Assembly (NCBI GenBank): GCA_011391085.1
Contig: JAABRD010000019.1
Location: 1 to 64,000 of the forward strand
DNA length: 64,000 nt
Direction: 5' to 3'
Source: Thiotrichaceae bacterium
Lineage (GTDB): Bacteria > Pseudomonadota > Gammaproteobacteria > Beggiatoales > Beggiatoaceae
This document shows positions 46,903 to 55,700 of this stretch, piece by piece. The notes under the pieces were generated by a model. The model did not search any database. It had not been told where the DNA came from and saw only the letters and a list, made by a program, of their open reading frames with translations. The position numbers and the translations under genes are program-made. Each line of letters opens with the position of its first letter. Position 1 is the first letter of the stretch.

Positions 46903-49356
46903 TCACAACCAATTCCCAATCAACAAAAATGGTGACCAGTAAAACGGATGAGATTTTTTCTTTAACCATTCCTGTTGAACCTGTTGCCACACCTTCACTT
47001 TAGGCAAGTTGGGAGACTCTTTGAGAACTTGATAAAACCGTTGTATCAACTGCGCCGTGGACTCATCATCTACCGGCCATAAACTGGCTAAGACACTATA
47101 CGCCCCAGCTTTTACGGCCACGCCTGCCAAGCCCAGACTTGCCCGGTCATCGCCTTCCGCAGTTTGACAGGCACTTAACGTTAATAATTCAACGGGCTGT
47201 TTGTCCGCCAACTGTCCCAATTTGACGAACCCTTCCAACTTATCCATCGTCAATTTGTGCGGGTCAAAGGTTAAGATAAAACTATCTCGACTTTTAGGAT
47301 TGAACTGGGCGTGGGAAGCAATTAAGACCATTGAATAACGGTGCCCGGCCAATTGTTGTTGCATCTGGTCTTGAACAAATTGTTCATCCAACAACACCTG
47401 GCTAGAGTCTGGATAAAGTTGTTGAACCGCTTCGATTTCCTTCCGCACCCCTGGCAGTGGCGGAAATTCGGGATAATGAGGATTTTGTTGAGATAAGCCA
47501 CCGAGTAGCAACCGTGCGGATTGACGAGACAACGGGCGGGCGTCGGTCAAAGTTAACCCTTGAGTGGTAGCCAGGGCATATTGTTCAATCAGATAAGAGT
47601 GACGCTGTGAGTCATATAAAACGGCCCAAGGAATCGTCCGTAAAGCACCCTCTGGAATAATCACCAAAGTATCAATGGGGGACGTCAAGAAGCCGTCTAT
47701 GGGACGAATTAACTCGTCATACAAAGGTATGGCATATTCTTTATACCCTGGGATTTTTTGTCGTAAGTCCCTACTCAAGGCTTTCGCAAAGTTATCGATA
47801 TGTTCAGGAGACGTGGTTAACAAAACGGGTTGTAAACCAGTCGGCAAATCTAGCAACATGACCACTCGTTTGGAATTGTGCAACAACAGTGGATAGATGA
47901 CCGCGGTATGGTCTCGTGCAGGCAATGGTTGTTCCAAACTCATTGGACAAGTTTGAGTGCCGGTCACACAATCATCTTGAAAATAATCGCGCAATTCTGC
48001 ATCCTTCATCCGTTCCGCAGCCAGTTGGGCATTGCGTAAATCACACTGGGCTTGCGTGGTGGGTAAAGTGCGCTGGGGTGGTAACTCACCGCATGGAGAG
48101 GCCGGATTCTCCCGCTGAGGAGTGGTAGAGGAAGTCTTCGTAGGGGCCAGAGTAGGTGCGCTGGGTAACGTTTCACAATAGTCAATGCGCTTCTCCACCG
48201 TTTCCCTTAACAGTGCACGTTGCAACAGTAAATCGAGTAATTCACGATAAATCTGAATACTCTGTTGAAACCCGCCTAACTCTCGGCGTTGCCGACAGGA
48301 TTCCAAATCTTGACGCAGTTGTTCTAAATAACTGACGGTGCGAAAATAGGTCGTGATAGCAGGTTCTAACTGACCTTGTTGAGTGAAGAGACGCGCTTTT
48401 TGGAGATACCGTAAGAGTAACGAATCTGTGTCATTGATTTCTTGGGCCACAAAAATCGCCTGTTGAAGGAGTCGTTCCGCCTCCTCATAACGCTGGGCCT
48501 TCTCATACAACTCACCTAAGTAACCCAACGCATACGATTCCGTCCGTTTATCCACCAGCCGATGTGCCATTTGCAAGGCTTGCTGGAACAGGTCAACGGG
48601 TGAAGGCAGAGTGGTCCTTGAAGTAAGCAAACGAGTTAACTGTCCCACACTGAGGAGTGCATAGGCTTTGTCATGGGAATCGGGCAATGGCTTTAAATAC
48701 TCCAACGTTTGTCTTAACCACTCTTCGCTAGAAGCTGTTTCACACTGGTCGGTTTCTAGCAACCCACAAGTGGCAGCATTCGTTAAGGCTTTGGTGAGGA
48801 GGTTTACATGGTTTGCCTGTTTGGCTAAAGTGGCCGCTTGTTGATAATCTCGCAACGCGATACTCCATTCTCCATCAAGGGCCGAAACGTTTCCACGATT
48901 GATGAGTAACAGGGCCGTCACCGCGGCCTGACCCGTGGCCAATTGCAATCCCTTCTCCAAAAGGTTTGCGGGATTCGGTTGACATTCCTCACGGAGAGGT
49001 TTGGAGGAGTGAGTGACCAATGCGCACCAATAACCTAAATTGGCTAAGAAGGTGGCTTGCAAAGGCTTGTTATCCATGGTTTCGACTAACTTCAAGGCTT
49101 GGTGTAAGCGGTGAATGGCTTCGGGATAATAGCCCAGGCGTTGATAAGCCTCGGCTTGTTGACTTAACGCTAAACTGTGTGGAAGGGGTTGAGGTGATTG
49201 TACATAATGTTGAATCACTGCTTCCCATTCGGTAATGGCTTGCCGAAAATCACCGCGTTGAAAGGCTTGTTCTGCCGGCGTTAGCAGAGGTTCGGCAACG
49301 GTTGGAGGACTGAAAAGGAGGAGGTTGGTAAGAAGTAAAATAATCAAATGGGTCAT
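46903..49356 (-). CDS. exported CHAT-domain protein with TPR repeats
   Basis: An 817-aa protein with a signal peptide (MTHLIILLLTNLLLFSPPTVA, then EP). Residues about 25-390 are tetratricopeptide repeats (AFQRGDFRQAITEWEAVI, YLGELYEKAQRYEEAERLL). A disordered Thr/Pro linker (about 395-435) precedes a C-terminal CHAT caspase-like protease domain, about 490-817. The catalytic pair is visible: His in LIASHAQFNP and Cys in LLTLSACQTAEG (about 735), followed by GLAGVAVKAGAYSVLASLWPV. CHAT proteases cut partner proteins. Export is unusual for Craspase-type CHATs but typical for those near filamentous-haemagglutinin-like proteins, one of which is encoded at 52708-56244. Confidence 0.92.
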   Translation of the reverse strand: MTHLIILLLTNLLLFSPPTVAEPLLTPAEQAFQRGDFRQAITEWEAVIQHYVQSPQPLPHSLALSQQAEAYQRLGYYPEAIHRLHQALKLVETMDNKPLQATFLANLGYWCALVTHSSKPLREECQPNPANLLEKGLQLATGQAAVTALLLINRGNVSALDGEWSIALRDYQQAATLAKQANHVNLLTKALTNAATCGLLETDQCETASSEEWLRQTLEYLKPLPDSHDKAYALLSVGQLTRLLTSRTTLPSPVDLFQQALQMAHRLVDKRTESYALGYLGELYEKAQRYEEAERLLQQAIFVAQEINDTDSLLLRYLQKARLFTQQGQLEPAITTYFRTVSYLEQLRQDLESCRQRRELGGFQQSIQIYRELLDLLLQRALLRETVEKRIDYCETLPSAPTLAPTKTSSTTPQRENPASPCGELPPQRTLPTTQAQCDLRNAQLAAERMKDAELRDYFQDDCVTGTQTCPMSLEQPLPARDHTAVIYPLLLHNSKRVVMLLDLPTGLQPVLLTTSPEHIDNFAKALSRDLRQKIPGYKEYAIPLYDELIRPIDGFLTSPIDTLVIIPEGALRTIPWAVLYDSQRHSYLIEQYALATTQGLTLTDARPLSRQSARLLLGGLSQQNPHYPEFPPLPGVRKEIEAVQQLYPDSSQVLLDEQFVQDQMQQQLAGHRYSMVLIASHAQFNPKSRDSFILTFDPHKLTMDKLEGFVKLGQLADKQPVELLTLSACQTAEGDDRASLGLAGVAVKAGAYSVLASLWPVDDESTAQLIQRFYQVLKESPNLPKVKVWQQVQQEWLKKKSHPFYWSPFLLIGNWL

Positions 49357-49384
49357 AAGGTGGTTTCTTGGTGAGTGAGGGTTG

Positions 49385-49454
49385 AAAACTGAGTTTCTGT
49401 GGTGCCAAAACCTTTGCGAAGAAACTCAGTTTCTTAAAGAAACTGAGTTTCTGT
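49385..49454. repeat. GAAACTGAGTTTCTG repeat cluster
   Basis: Three to four alternating GAAACTGAGTTTC units with GTGGTGCC spacers, in the gap between the CHAT gene and its upstream neighbour. Confidence 0.8.
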
Positions 49455-49485
49455 AGTGCCGTTGCGTAAGGTGAGTGACTACCAA

Positions 49486-50109
49486 TCATCGTTGCCGGTC
49501 CTCCCGCAGTAATTCCACACCATCTGGCGCAACCATAGGCAGTTGGGTACGCGACTGGTAAATTTCGGCCAAGATTCGGGCTTGTCGTTGACCAACGGCT
49601 ACCAATTTTCGTGGTTTGGACCAGGAGTCATAAATGGAGGTAAGAAACTCCAAATCACCTTCATTTAAATTGATTCTCACATTGACCTCAATCCTGGAAG
49701 CCATGGCGGTAAGTTGGACCACCAGCGGCGATTGACTGAGATGATTGGCAAATTCAAATTGCAAGCCATCCAGATAACCTTGTTGATTGACCAAAGTCCA
49801 CGCCCAGCGAACCATTCTACCTTTGGCCATTCGCCAAGGCAATTGATGTGAAACGGTGAAGCTTTGTAAACCTGGATTAGCCCAATTCTCTGCGGTAGGG
49901 TCCTCCACCAATTCTAGTGAATCATCGTCTTTGACCACCACGACCACATAGGTGTGATGCTGAAATATCAATTTGATGGCACTAATATCTGAAGGTAAGT
50001 CTTCATCATAGAAATATTCGACTTCTCTTAATAGACCACTGTCATTGGCCATCGTTTGAATTAACGGTTCCATCATATTCGTATATACCTCCAGAGAGAG
50101 AAATTTCAT
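49486..50109 (-). CDS. protein of unknown function, second gene of a coupled pair
   Basis: A 207-aa soluble protein with no signal peptide. The first ~140 residues form a plausible alpha/beta domain (YFYDEDLPSDISAIKLIFQH, then HTYVVVVVKDDDSLEL, RMVRWAWTLVNQQGYLDGLQ, EFANHLSQS); the last 60 are basic and helical. Its ATG overlaps the stop of the 82-aa gene upstream by ATGA. The domain reminds me of small immunity-type proteins, but I cannot name a family. The pairing with a very small gene suggests a toxin-immunity or toxin-antitoxin relation. Confidence 0.6.
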   Translation of the reverse strand: MKFLSLEVYTNMMEPLIQTMANDSGLLREVEYFYDEDLPSDISAIKLIFQHHTYVVVVVKDDDSLELVEDPTAENWANPGLQSFTVSHQLPWRMAKGRMVRWAWTLVNQQGYLDGLQFEFANHLSQSPLVVQLTAMASRIEVNVRINLNEGDLEFLTSIYDSWSKPRKLVAVGQRQARILAEIYQSRTQLPMVAPDGVELLREDRQR

Positions 50110-50354
50110 TTGCCTTGGTATTTTTGAGCTTTACTCGCCGCTTGTTTGATGATTTTGATAGCAGTACGTGCGGCACTGTCACCTTGCGCGGCCCATTCGG
50201 CAATTTCGCCTAAGGTTTTATCGGCCAGATGTTGTAGATGTCTAACTTGACTGCCTCCTCCTCCTCTTTGGAGGACCACCTCGCGGGCTATTTTGTTTGC
50301 CTCTCCAAGTAAATTGCCGAGAATCTTGCTGGCACCTTTGCTTAAATTGGGCAT
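50106..50354 (-). CDS. small protein of unknown function, first gene of a coupled pair
   Basis: An 82-aa protein beginning MPNLSKGASKILGNLLGEAN. A GGGG break (about 31-34) divides two helices, and the C-terminal part is AARTAIKIIKQAASKAQKYQ. It resembles the C-terminal tip of a larger polymorphic-toxin-like protein that has become free-standing, but this is inference from composition. It overlaps the next gene by four bases. An AAGGTG ribosome-binding site is placed before its ATG (cattctgtgtcaccttttt on the plus strand). Confidence 0.55.
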   Translation of the reverse strand: MPNLSKGASKILGNLLGEANKIAREVVLQRGGGGSQVRHLQHLADKTLGEIAEWAAQGDSAARTAIKIIKQAASKAQKYQGK

Positions 50355-50438
50355 TCTGTGTCACCTTTTTTAACTGAATGTAATCGGTGTTTCCTCATTC
50401 CCGAGTTGCCAATTATTTAACTGGGATTTCATTATATC

Positions 50439-50642
50439 TCATCTCAGTTCCAACACCAATTCTTTACCTAATCCTTTCAACACCTGTTGCAATTGCTTTA
50501 CCGTGGGGTTGCGTGACAACGGCTTCATCTGTTTTGGTCCTTTGCCTGTAACTTTGTGTAACTGGGCGACATGAAGTAACAAGGCAACCTGCACTGGTGC
50601 TGCTGGTGCGATGAGATGAATATCTGTGGTGGCGGGGGCCAT
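50439..50642 (-). CDS. possible 67-aa protein
   Basis: ATG 50642 to stop at 50439 encodes a 67-aa protein (APATTDIHLIAPAAPVQVAL, then VTGKGPKQMKPLSRNPTVKQ, ending LVLELR). Composition is plausible for a real protein, possibly a small antitoxin-like or truncated gene, but no leader or family is evident. Its upstream side is a TTTCCTAAACCTCGAAGG repeat. Confidence 0.35.
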   Translation of the reverse strand: MAPATTDIHLIAPAAPVQVALLLHVAQLHKVTGKGPKQMKPLSRNPTVKQLQQVLKGLGKELVLELR

Positions 50643-50669
50643 CGAAGGAAACGGAATGGGTTCGTTAAC

Positions 50670-50743
50670 CTCAAAGGTTTAGGAAAGTTGCCTGGCGATT
50701 CCCCTTTAACTTTCCTAAACCTCGAAGGTTTAGGAAAGTTGCA
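50670..50743. repeat. TTTCCTAAACCTCGAAGGTTTAGGAAA palindromes
   Basis: Partial and full copies of the palindrome, ending just after the stop of the interrupted DUF5615 gene. Related to the palindromes after the AAA-ATPase copies and to about 51810-51848. Confidence 0.75.
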
Positions 50744-50860
50744 GGTCTTATTCTTCTTTATTGACACGAATCAGTTGATTATCTAATGAAGTATAAGTCA
50801 TCAATTGCAAATGAACTCTATAAGCAAGTTGCTGGTCATTACGGTCCTCAGCACATGCTA

Positions 50861-51096
50861 TAGTAATATTCATTCAAATTTGTACGATTTCCTCTGGAGT
50901 GCAATAAGAATTATTGCCCCCCTGCGCCCGCGAAGCGTCGGCGCGAAATGCAAACATTTTTCTGACGTTCCAGAGGGAATCGTACCAGTTTGGGGGAATC
51001 TCACTCTCTTGCGCTTCACGCTGCGCGGGCGCAGGAGGTGCAATAATTCTTATTGCACTCCAGAGGATAAGGTACAAATTTATAGGAATATCACTA
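50861..51096. mobile_element. MITE inside the DUF5615 gene, long form (236 bp)
   Basis: Begins TAGTAATATTCA (50861) and ends GGAATATCACTA (51096), flanked by TA duplications 50859-50860 and 51097-51098. Interior has ctctggagtgcaataagaat at both ends in opposite orientation. The two halves contain related GC-rich cores (gcgcccgcgaagcgtcggcg and tgcgcgggcgcaggag), so it may be a compound of two shorter elements. No transposase. Confidence 0.85.
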
Positions 51097-51240
51097 TATA
51101 ATACCGGCATGAAGTTTTAAGCGATGATGTAACTTAATAAAATGCTTACGATTATAGGTAATCACAGCCCGTTGTTGCCGAGTAGCAAATGCCAAGACTT
51201 CTTCATCAGACAAACCCTGATTAGCCTGTCCTGCTTCATA

Positions 51241-51387
51241 TAGTGACATTCATATAATATTGTACATATTTGCTGGAGCGCAATAAGAATTATTGCGCCC
51301 CCTGCGCCCGCGTAAGCGTCGGCGCGTAGCGCAATAATTCTTATTGCGCTCCAGATGGAATCGTACAGGTTTGGAGGAATATTACTA
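51241..51387. mobile_element. MITE inside the DUF5615 gene, short form (147 bp)
   Basis: Begins TAGTGACATTCA (51241) and ends GGAATATTACTA (51387), flanked by TA at 51239-51240 and 51388-51389. Interior ctggagcgcaataagaatta ... taattcttattgcgctccag is a long stem around gcgcccgcgtaagcgtcggc. TA duplication points to mobilisation by an IS630/Tc1-mariner type transposase elsewhere. Confidence 0.85.
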
Positions 51388-51465
51388 TAACAGGTTAACA
51401 CATCGTAACCTAATTGACGTAATTGCGTTACCGCAGGTTGACGAAAATTTTCGTCTGCATATAAT

Positions 51466-51771
51466 TTAATCGTCATCTTGTGAAGTTATCGCTTGGTCAA
51501 TTTCGGTTTGGTGATGCTGGTAATACTTCCAAGCCACATTTAAATCGCTTTGCGTAAGCGTGGGATAACTTTCCAACAGTTCACGGTCGGTAGCACCCTG
51601 ATGGCGAAGCGATACCAGGGTCCAAACGGGAATCCGGGTATTCCGAATTCTCGCGTCTCCACCACAAACTCCTGGCGTGTGTTGAATCTCGGCCCATCTG
51701 ATTCGCTGGGTGAATAGCCTTGACGTTTTCTCCTGTTCTATCGTCGCTGGTAATCTGTTTTGAAGTATCAT
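51466..51771 (-). CDS. DUF433 antitoxin
   Basis: A 101-aa protein with a DUF433 core, HTPGVCGGDARIRNTRIPVW followed by TLVSLRHQGATDRELLESYP and LTQSDLNVAWKYYQHH, a winged/HTH-type fold used by VapB-like antitoxins. The C-terminus is acidic (TSQDDD). It overlaps the DUF5615 toxin start by 11 bases; these two families are known partners. With the toxin gene split by MITEs, it is probably an orphan antitoxin. ATG 51771 is used; other in-frame starts exist before the core. Confidence 0.85.
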   Translation of the reverse strand: MILQNRLPATIEQEKTSRLFTQRIRWAEIQHTPGVCGGDARIRNTRIPVWTLVSLRHQGATDRELLESYPTLTQSDLNVAWKYYQHHQTEIDQAITSQDDD

Positions 51772-51809
51772 TCATGTTTCCTTTTTCGAGTTTGCCACCG
51801 GGATGGCTA

Positions 51810-51895
51810 TTTAACTTTCCTAAACCTCGAAGGTGGAGGCAAAGTTGCATGGTGTCTGCCAAACCTGACAAGTTTTCAAAATCTGTCAGGTTTGC
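51810..51895. repeat. mixed repeat: TTTCCTAAACCTCGAAGG and AAACCTGACA palindromes
   Basis: A partial AACTTTCCTAAACCTCGAAGG unit (51810-51848) followed by aaacctgacaagttttcaaa-atctgtcaggttt (51864-51894). Noncoding gap between the DUF433 and YoeB genes. Confidence 0.72.
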
Positions 51896-51921
51896 TTCCA
51901 CAAGCAGACGTTGCAGGAAGT

Positions 51922-52185
51922 CTAATCACCATAATGATGGCGTGCTTGTGCGATAATAATTTTCTCATTGTCAAATTGATAAACGAGACGATGTTGCTGA
52001 TTGATTCGACGTGACCAATATCCTGACCAATCATGTTTCAGTGGCTTTGGTTTGCCTATACCGGTTTGTGGAGTCACACGAATTTGTTCTATCATACGCT
52101 TGATTTTTTGATAAGTTGGGTCGTCCTGCCGACGCCAATAAGCCAAATCTTCCAGTGCCACTGGAGTGAGTTGTAGTTTTCTCAT
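51922..52185 (-). CDS. yoeB: YoeB-family mRNA interferase toxin
   Basis: An 87-aa Txe/YoeB toxin: LTPVALEDLAYWRRQDDPTY, IKRMIEQIRVTP, GIGKPKPLKHDWSGYWSRRI, NQQHRLVYQF and the C-terminal ARHHYGD with the catalytic His and Tyr. All expected blocks (Glu, Arg, His) are present, so it should be active. YoeB cuts mRNA at the ribosomal A site. Its ATG overlaps the antitoxin stop by four bases. The length equals the family norm. Confidence 0.93.
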   Translation of the reverse strand: MRKLQLTPVALEDLAYWRRQDDPTYQKIKRMIEQIRVTPQTGIGKPKPLKHDWSGYWSRRINQQHRLVYQFDNEKIIIAQARHHYGD

Positions 52186-52493
52186 GTCAGGAGTTCGTCT
52201 AAATCGTTGACATGTTCGATTTCAATTAATTGTCCAGCCGCGATTTGTTGTTTAGCCAGCTGGAGTCGGGCCACATTTGCAGGCGAAGACAGTAAATAAG
52301 TCGTTTCATCTAGCAGGTTTTCATTGAATTCTTCCTCTGCTTCAGAATCGGAATCGTCGAATCGTCGAAACTGCAATGTTTGTCCTTCTAACAACGTCGT
52401 AACCCGGTCCCCCTCCCGCAATTGGAGACGTGCCATTAAGGCCATGGGGAGGGCAATGATGTGGTCTTGAGAAAGGCTGACGAGAAAAGACAT
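52182..52493 (-). CDS. antitoxin with AbrB/MazE-like N-terminus and YefM-like C-terminus
   Basis: A 103-aa protein. ATG 52493 is chosen (GAGGT eight bases upstream); the open frame to 52664 lacks any such support. Residues 1-45 (SLSQDHIIALPMALMARLQL, then REGDRVTTLL) look like an AbrB/MazE swapped-hairpin DNA-binding domain. An acidic linker (DDSDSEAEEEFNENL) leads to YLLSSPANVARLQLAKQQI and a C-terminal EIEHVNDLDELL, which match the toxin-binding end of YefM/Phd antitoxins. The normal Phd fold at the N-terminus is absent. It partners YoeB, with ATGA overlap. Confidence 0.8.
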   Translation of the reverse strand: MSFLVSLSQDHIIALPMALMARLQLREGDRVTTLLEGQTLQFRRFDDSDSEAEEEFNENLLDETTYLLSSPANVARLQLAKQQIAAGQLIEIEHVNDLDELLT

Positions 52494-52645
52494 ATCATAC
52501 CTCAAAAGTGGGTGGTAAGTAAACTTGAATTGACTTCTATACAAAGGGTAAAGAAGGATGATACCACAGTTATTTATTATTTGCCAGTTAAACCAGAGAT
52601 AGGTTTTGTTCATAATGAGTGGCGAAAAACTCCTCAATATCAACC

Positions 52646-52678
52646 AGACCTGACAAGTTTTCAAAATCTGTCAGGTCT
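52646..52678. repeat. GACCTGACAAGTTTTCAAAATCTGTCAGGTC palindrome
   Basis: A 33-base member of the AAACCTGACAGG palindrome family, placed between the FHA-like gene end and the YoeB antitoxin leader. Confidence 0.78.
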
Positions 52679-52707
52679 TCCACAAGAGGATAGGTAATAC
52701 CCAGACG

Positions 52708-55700
52708 TTACCACAACTGTTCCCCCATCACATCCCTCACCGACCCCGCCCGTAAATCAGTTGGAGTTTCGGATACACCACCGCGGCCTGTTGGCACGAA
52801 GCTATTGCGTTTCTCCTTGTCAAGGAGTTGTTCAACGGTGCAATGTTTTTTGATGATTTCGTAGTTTTGGAGGGTGGCGGGTAGGATGGTTAAGGTGGCA
52901 CCCAAGTTATTGGGTGTTGTGCTAATCCTGATTTTTCCTGATTTTTCCAAGTTATCTGACGAAGCATCTAAAAAATTTCTTCTATCGATAGAAACCATCG
53001 TAATACTTTGATTAGTGCCAGGCTTTACGTTGGCCAAAAAACGTCCAGAGGAAGCTAAAAAGTGTTTGGAGTTGATGTTAATATTTCCACCAGAACCGCC
53101 TTTTGCGCCGCTCATGATCGATGCACCATCTAATACTACAAATACAGGGGTTTGAATAGTGATGTTACCACCATCACCATTGCTATTATTTCCTTCTACA
53201 AGTGTAGAGATACTACCTTCTCGCAAGTATAGCAAATTAGGTGTTATTATTGTAATATCTCCACCTGTAGCGTTGTTAAATGCTGATGTAGAAATTCTAC
53301 TGTTGTCGGTTATGTTTATCGTGTTAGCTTGTATTTCAATTTTCCCCGCATTACCTGAGTTAGAGTCTTTGCCTAATGAATTACACAAAATAGCACTATT
53401 CTCCGAACCGGCATTATCAGTATGAGCAGAAACACCACTGCTCTGACCGGAAGATTGATTCTCCCCAGAGATTGTTAAAGTATCACTCACTATAGCAATA
53501 GTACCACCCGCCCCAGAACTCCTTGTAGAACTGGAAATTATTGCACCATCTGTTAAGATGATTTGGCGAGCCCCGATTTTAATATCGCCACTCTTACCAT
53601 TACCAAAAGCTCCTTCAGAATTAGTAGAAATGTGGCTACTATAACCTGATTTAGACTCTCCTGATGCTACCAACGTATCAGCTATTATAGTAATAGTACC
53701 AGCTTCTCCATTACTGTAGGTACTGCTGCTAATTCCTCCCCCTGCTGTTAGGACGATTTGGACAGCACCTATCGTAATATTTCCACCATTCCCTTTCTGT
53801 GAATTAGCATCTTTGCTGACAGAATTGCTATAAATGCCACTATTTAATTCTGCTGGTTTATCACCACCAGAAATTGTCAAAGTATCAGCTAATATGGTGA
53901 TGTTGCCACCATTTCTAGCAGTTACTGTAGAACTAGCAATTTGTGCCTCATCCATCAAATTAATTTGGTGAGATTCTATCTCAATATTTCCACCTTTACC
54001 GGCATTAGTGTCAGTGTTTGTTGAATGACTAAGGATGCTACTGCTATCACCCTTTTTATTTTTCCCTGAGAGCGTCAAGGTACCAGATTTAATCACGATA
54101 CTGCCAATTTCTCCAGTTCCATAAGATTGACTACTATCAATCTGTGCTCCGTTCTTTAAGATGATTTGGCCAGCCTCTATACGAATATGTCCACCGTTAC
54201 TCCAAATACTACTGACATCCCCACCTTCAGTATTTTCTCCTGAAACCGTCAGCGTATCAGCCACCTGAAGAACAATATTACCACCTTCCTTAGATCTTGT
54301 GATACCGCTAATTTTTGCGCCTTCTGCCAAGGTGATTTGACGAGATTCTATCTCAATCTTACCTGGTTGTTTACTATTTTCCGCAACGGTAGCCGTTGCA
54401 ATATCACTTTCTAATGCTGTTAGGGTATCTGCTCCTTTAATGATAATACTTCCTCCTTCAGCATTTCCAGAAGCATCAATAGAAGCTTTTTCTAATGTGA
54501 TTTGCCGTGCTTCTATCTTAATCTCACCGGCTTTTCCAGGGTTGCTTTGTGTACTTGTGGAAACACTAAAAATTCCAGTAAGATCATTTATCTTTTCGCC
54601 ATGTATAGTTAAAGTATCAGCCTTAATGCTAATACTACCAGCGTTTCCACTTCCGATCGTACTACTACTAATGTTTGCTCGATTCGTTAAGCTGATTTGA
54701 GGACTCTCTATTTCAATGCGTCCTGCGTTGCCTGCATTGATTTCTTCGCTTAGTGAATCACTAGAAATACCACTGGAAATCCCTAATTTATTAGAAATTC
54801 CTGAAATAGTTAGTGATTCACCCACTTTGAGAATAATGGTACCGCTGTCGTTTTTACTAGGTGTACTGTTATCAATTAGAGCTCCGTCCATCAAATTAAT
54901 TTGACGAGCCTCTATCTCGATACGTCCAGCAGCATTATTAGCATTTTCTACTAGATCAATCCAAATAGCGCTACCACCTAATTTGCCTTCTCCTGATAAA
55001 TTCAGGCTACCGACAACTTTGATAGAAATATTACCTCCTGATTGAGTAGATATTCTGGCACCATCTTTCAATTCTATTTGGTTAGCTTTTATTTCAATGT
55101 TCCCTCTTTTACCTATGTTATCTTCAGCCCCTACTGATTTAATACTACTACCGTTACCATCATTAGTTTTTCCAGTAAGAATTAAGGTGCCAGCCACTTT
55201 GAGGATGATATTACCGCTTTCTCCAGTCCCAACTGTAAAACTTAAAATTGTTCCATCCCTTAGTGTTATTTGGCCAGCTTCTATTTCAATATTTCCCGCT
55301 CTGCCTACTCCAGTTGTGAAATTGCTAAGGCTTGTTCCATTCGTCAGAGTCATATTATCGACCTGAATGTTTACTACACCACTGTTTTTATCACTGTGCG
55401 TGAGACTACCTATAACAGTATTAGCTGCTTCAAAGCGCCCCCCTCGAATGAAGATACCACCTCCATCTTGGCTGGCTATTCTGGTGTTATTGACCGTAAT
55501 TTGCCCACCTTGTGCAGCAGCACTCAGATTTAATCCAACATCGGTTGGAGTAATTTCACCACGCGAGGCAATACTGGCAAGATTAATTCGGCCATATTGA
55601 TATAAGTCTGAACTATATGTTGGTATACCTTCCGCATCATAAACGGGCGGTTCCCCATCTATGTGTATGTTGCCCCCAATCAACGACAACGTCCTCCCCT

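Larger units (their letters stand above)
50748..51476 (-). pseudogene. DUF5615 PIN-like toxin gene split by two MITEs
   Basis: Three pieces on the minus strand make one gene: N-terminal codons 51476 to 51390 (MTIKLYADENFRQPAVTQLR, then QLGYDVLTC), a middle part 51238-51097 (YEAGQANQGLSDEEVLAFAT, then RQQRAVITYNRKHFIKLHHR) and a C-terminal part 50860-50748 (ACAEDRNDQQLAYRVHLQLM, ending QLIRVNKEE-stop). Removing the two elements and one TA each gives an uninterrupted 113-aa protein. It matches the DUF5615 PIN-like family (DEN near the start, ITYNRKHF near the end), normally paired with DUF433 antitoxins; a DUF433 gene overlaps its start by 11 bases. As it stands, the frame reads into the first MITE and the toxin is broken. 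Confidence 0.85.

Noticed and set aside
46675-46990. Two short minus-strand ORFs
   Set aside because: Translation of the GTTCCCACGC compound palindrome, with no independent coding signal.
51581-51901. 106-codon minus-strand ORF overlapping DUF433
   Set aside because: Out of frame with the recognisable DUF433 core and partly made of repeat sequence.
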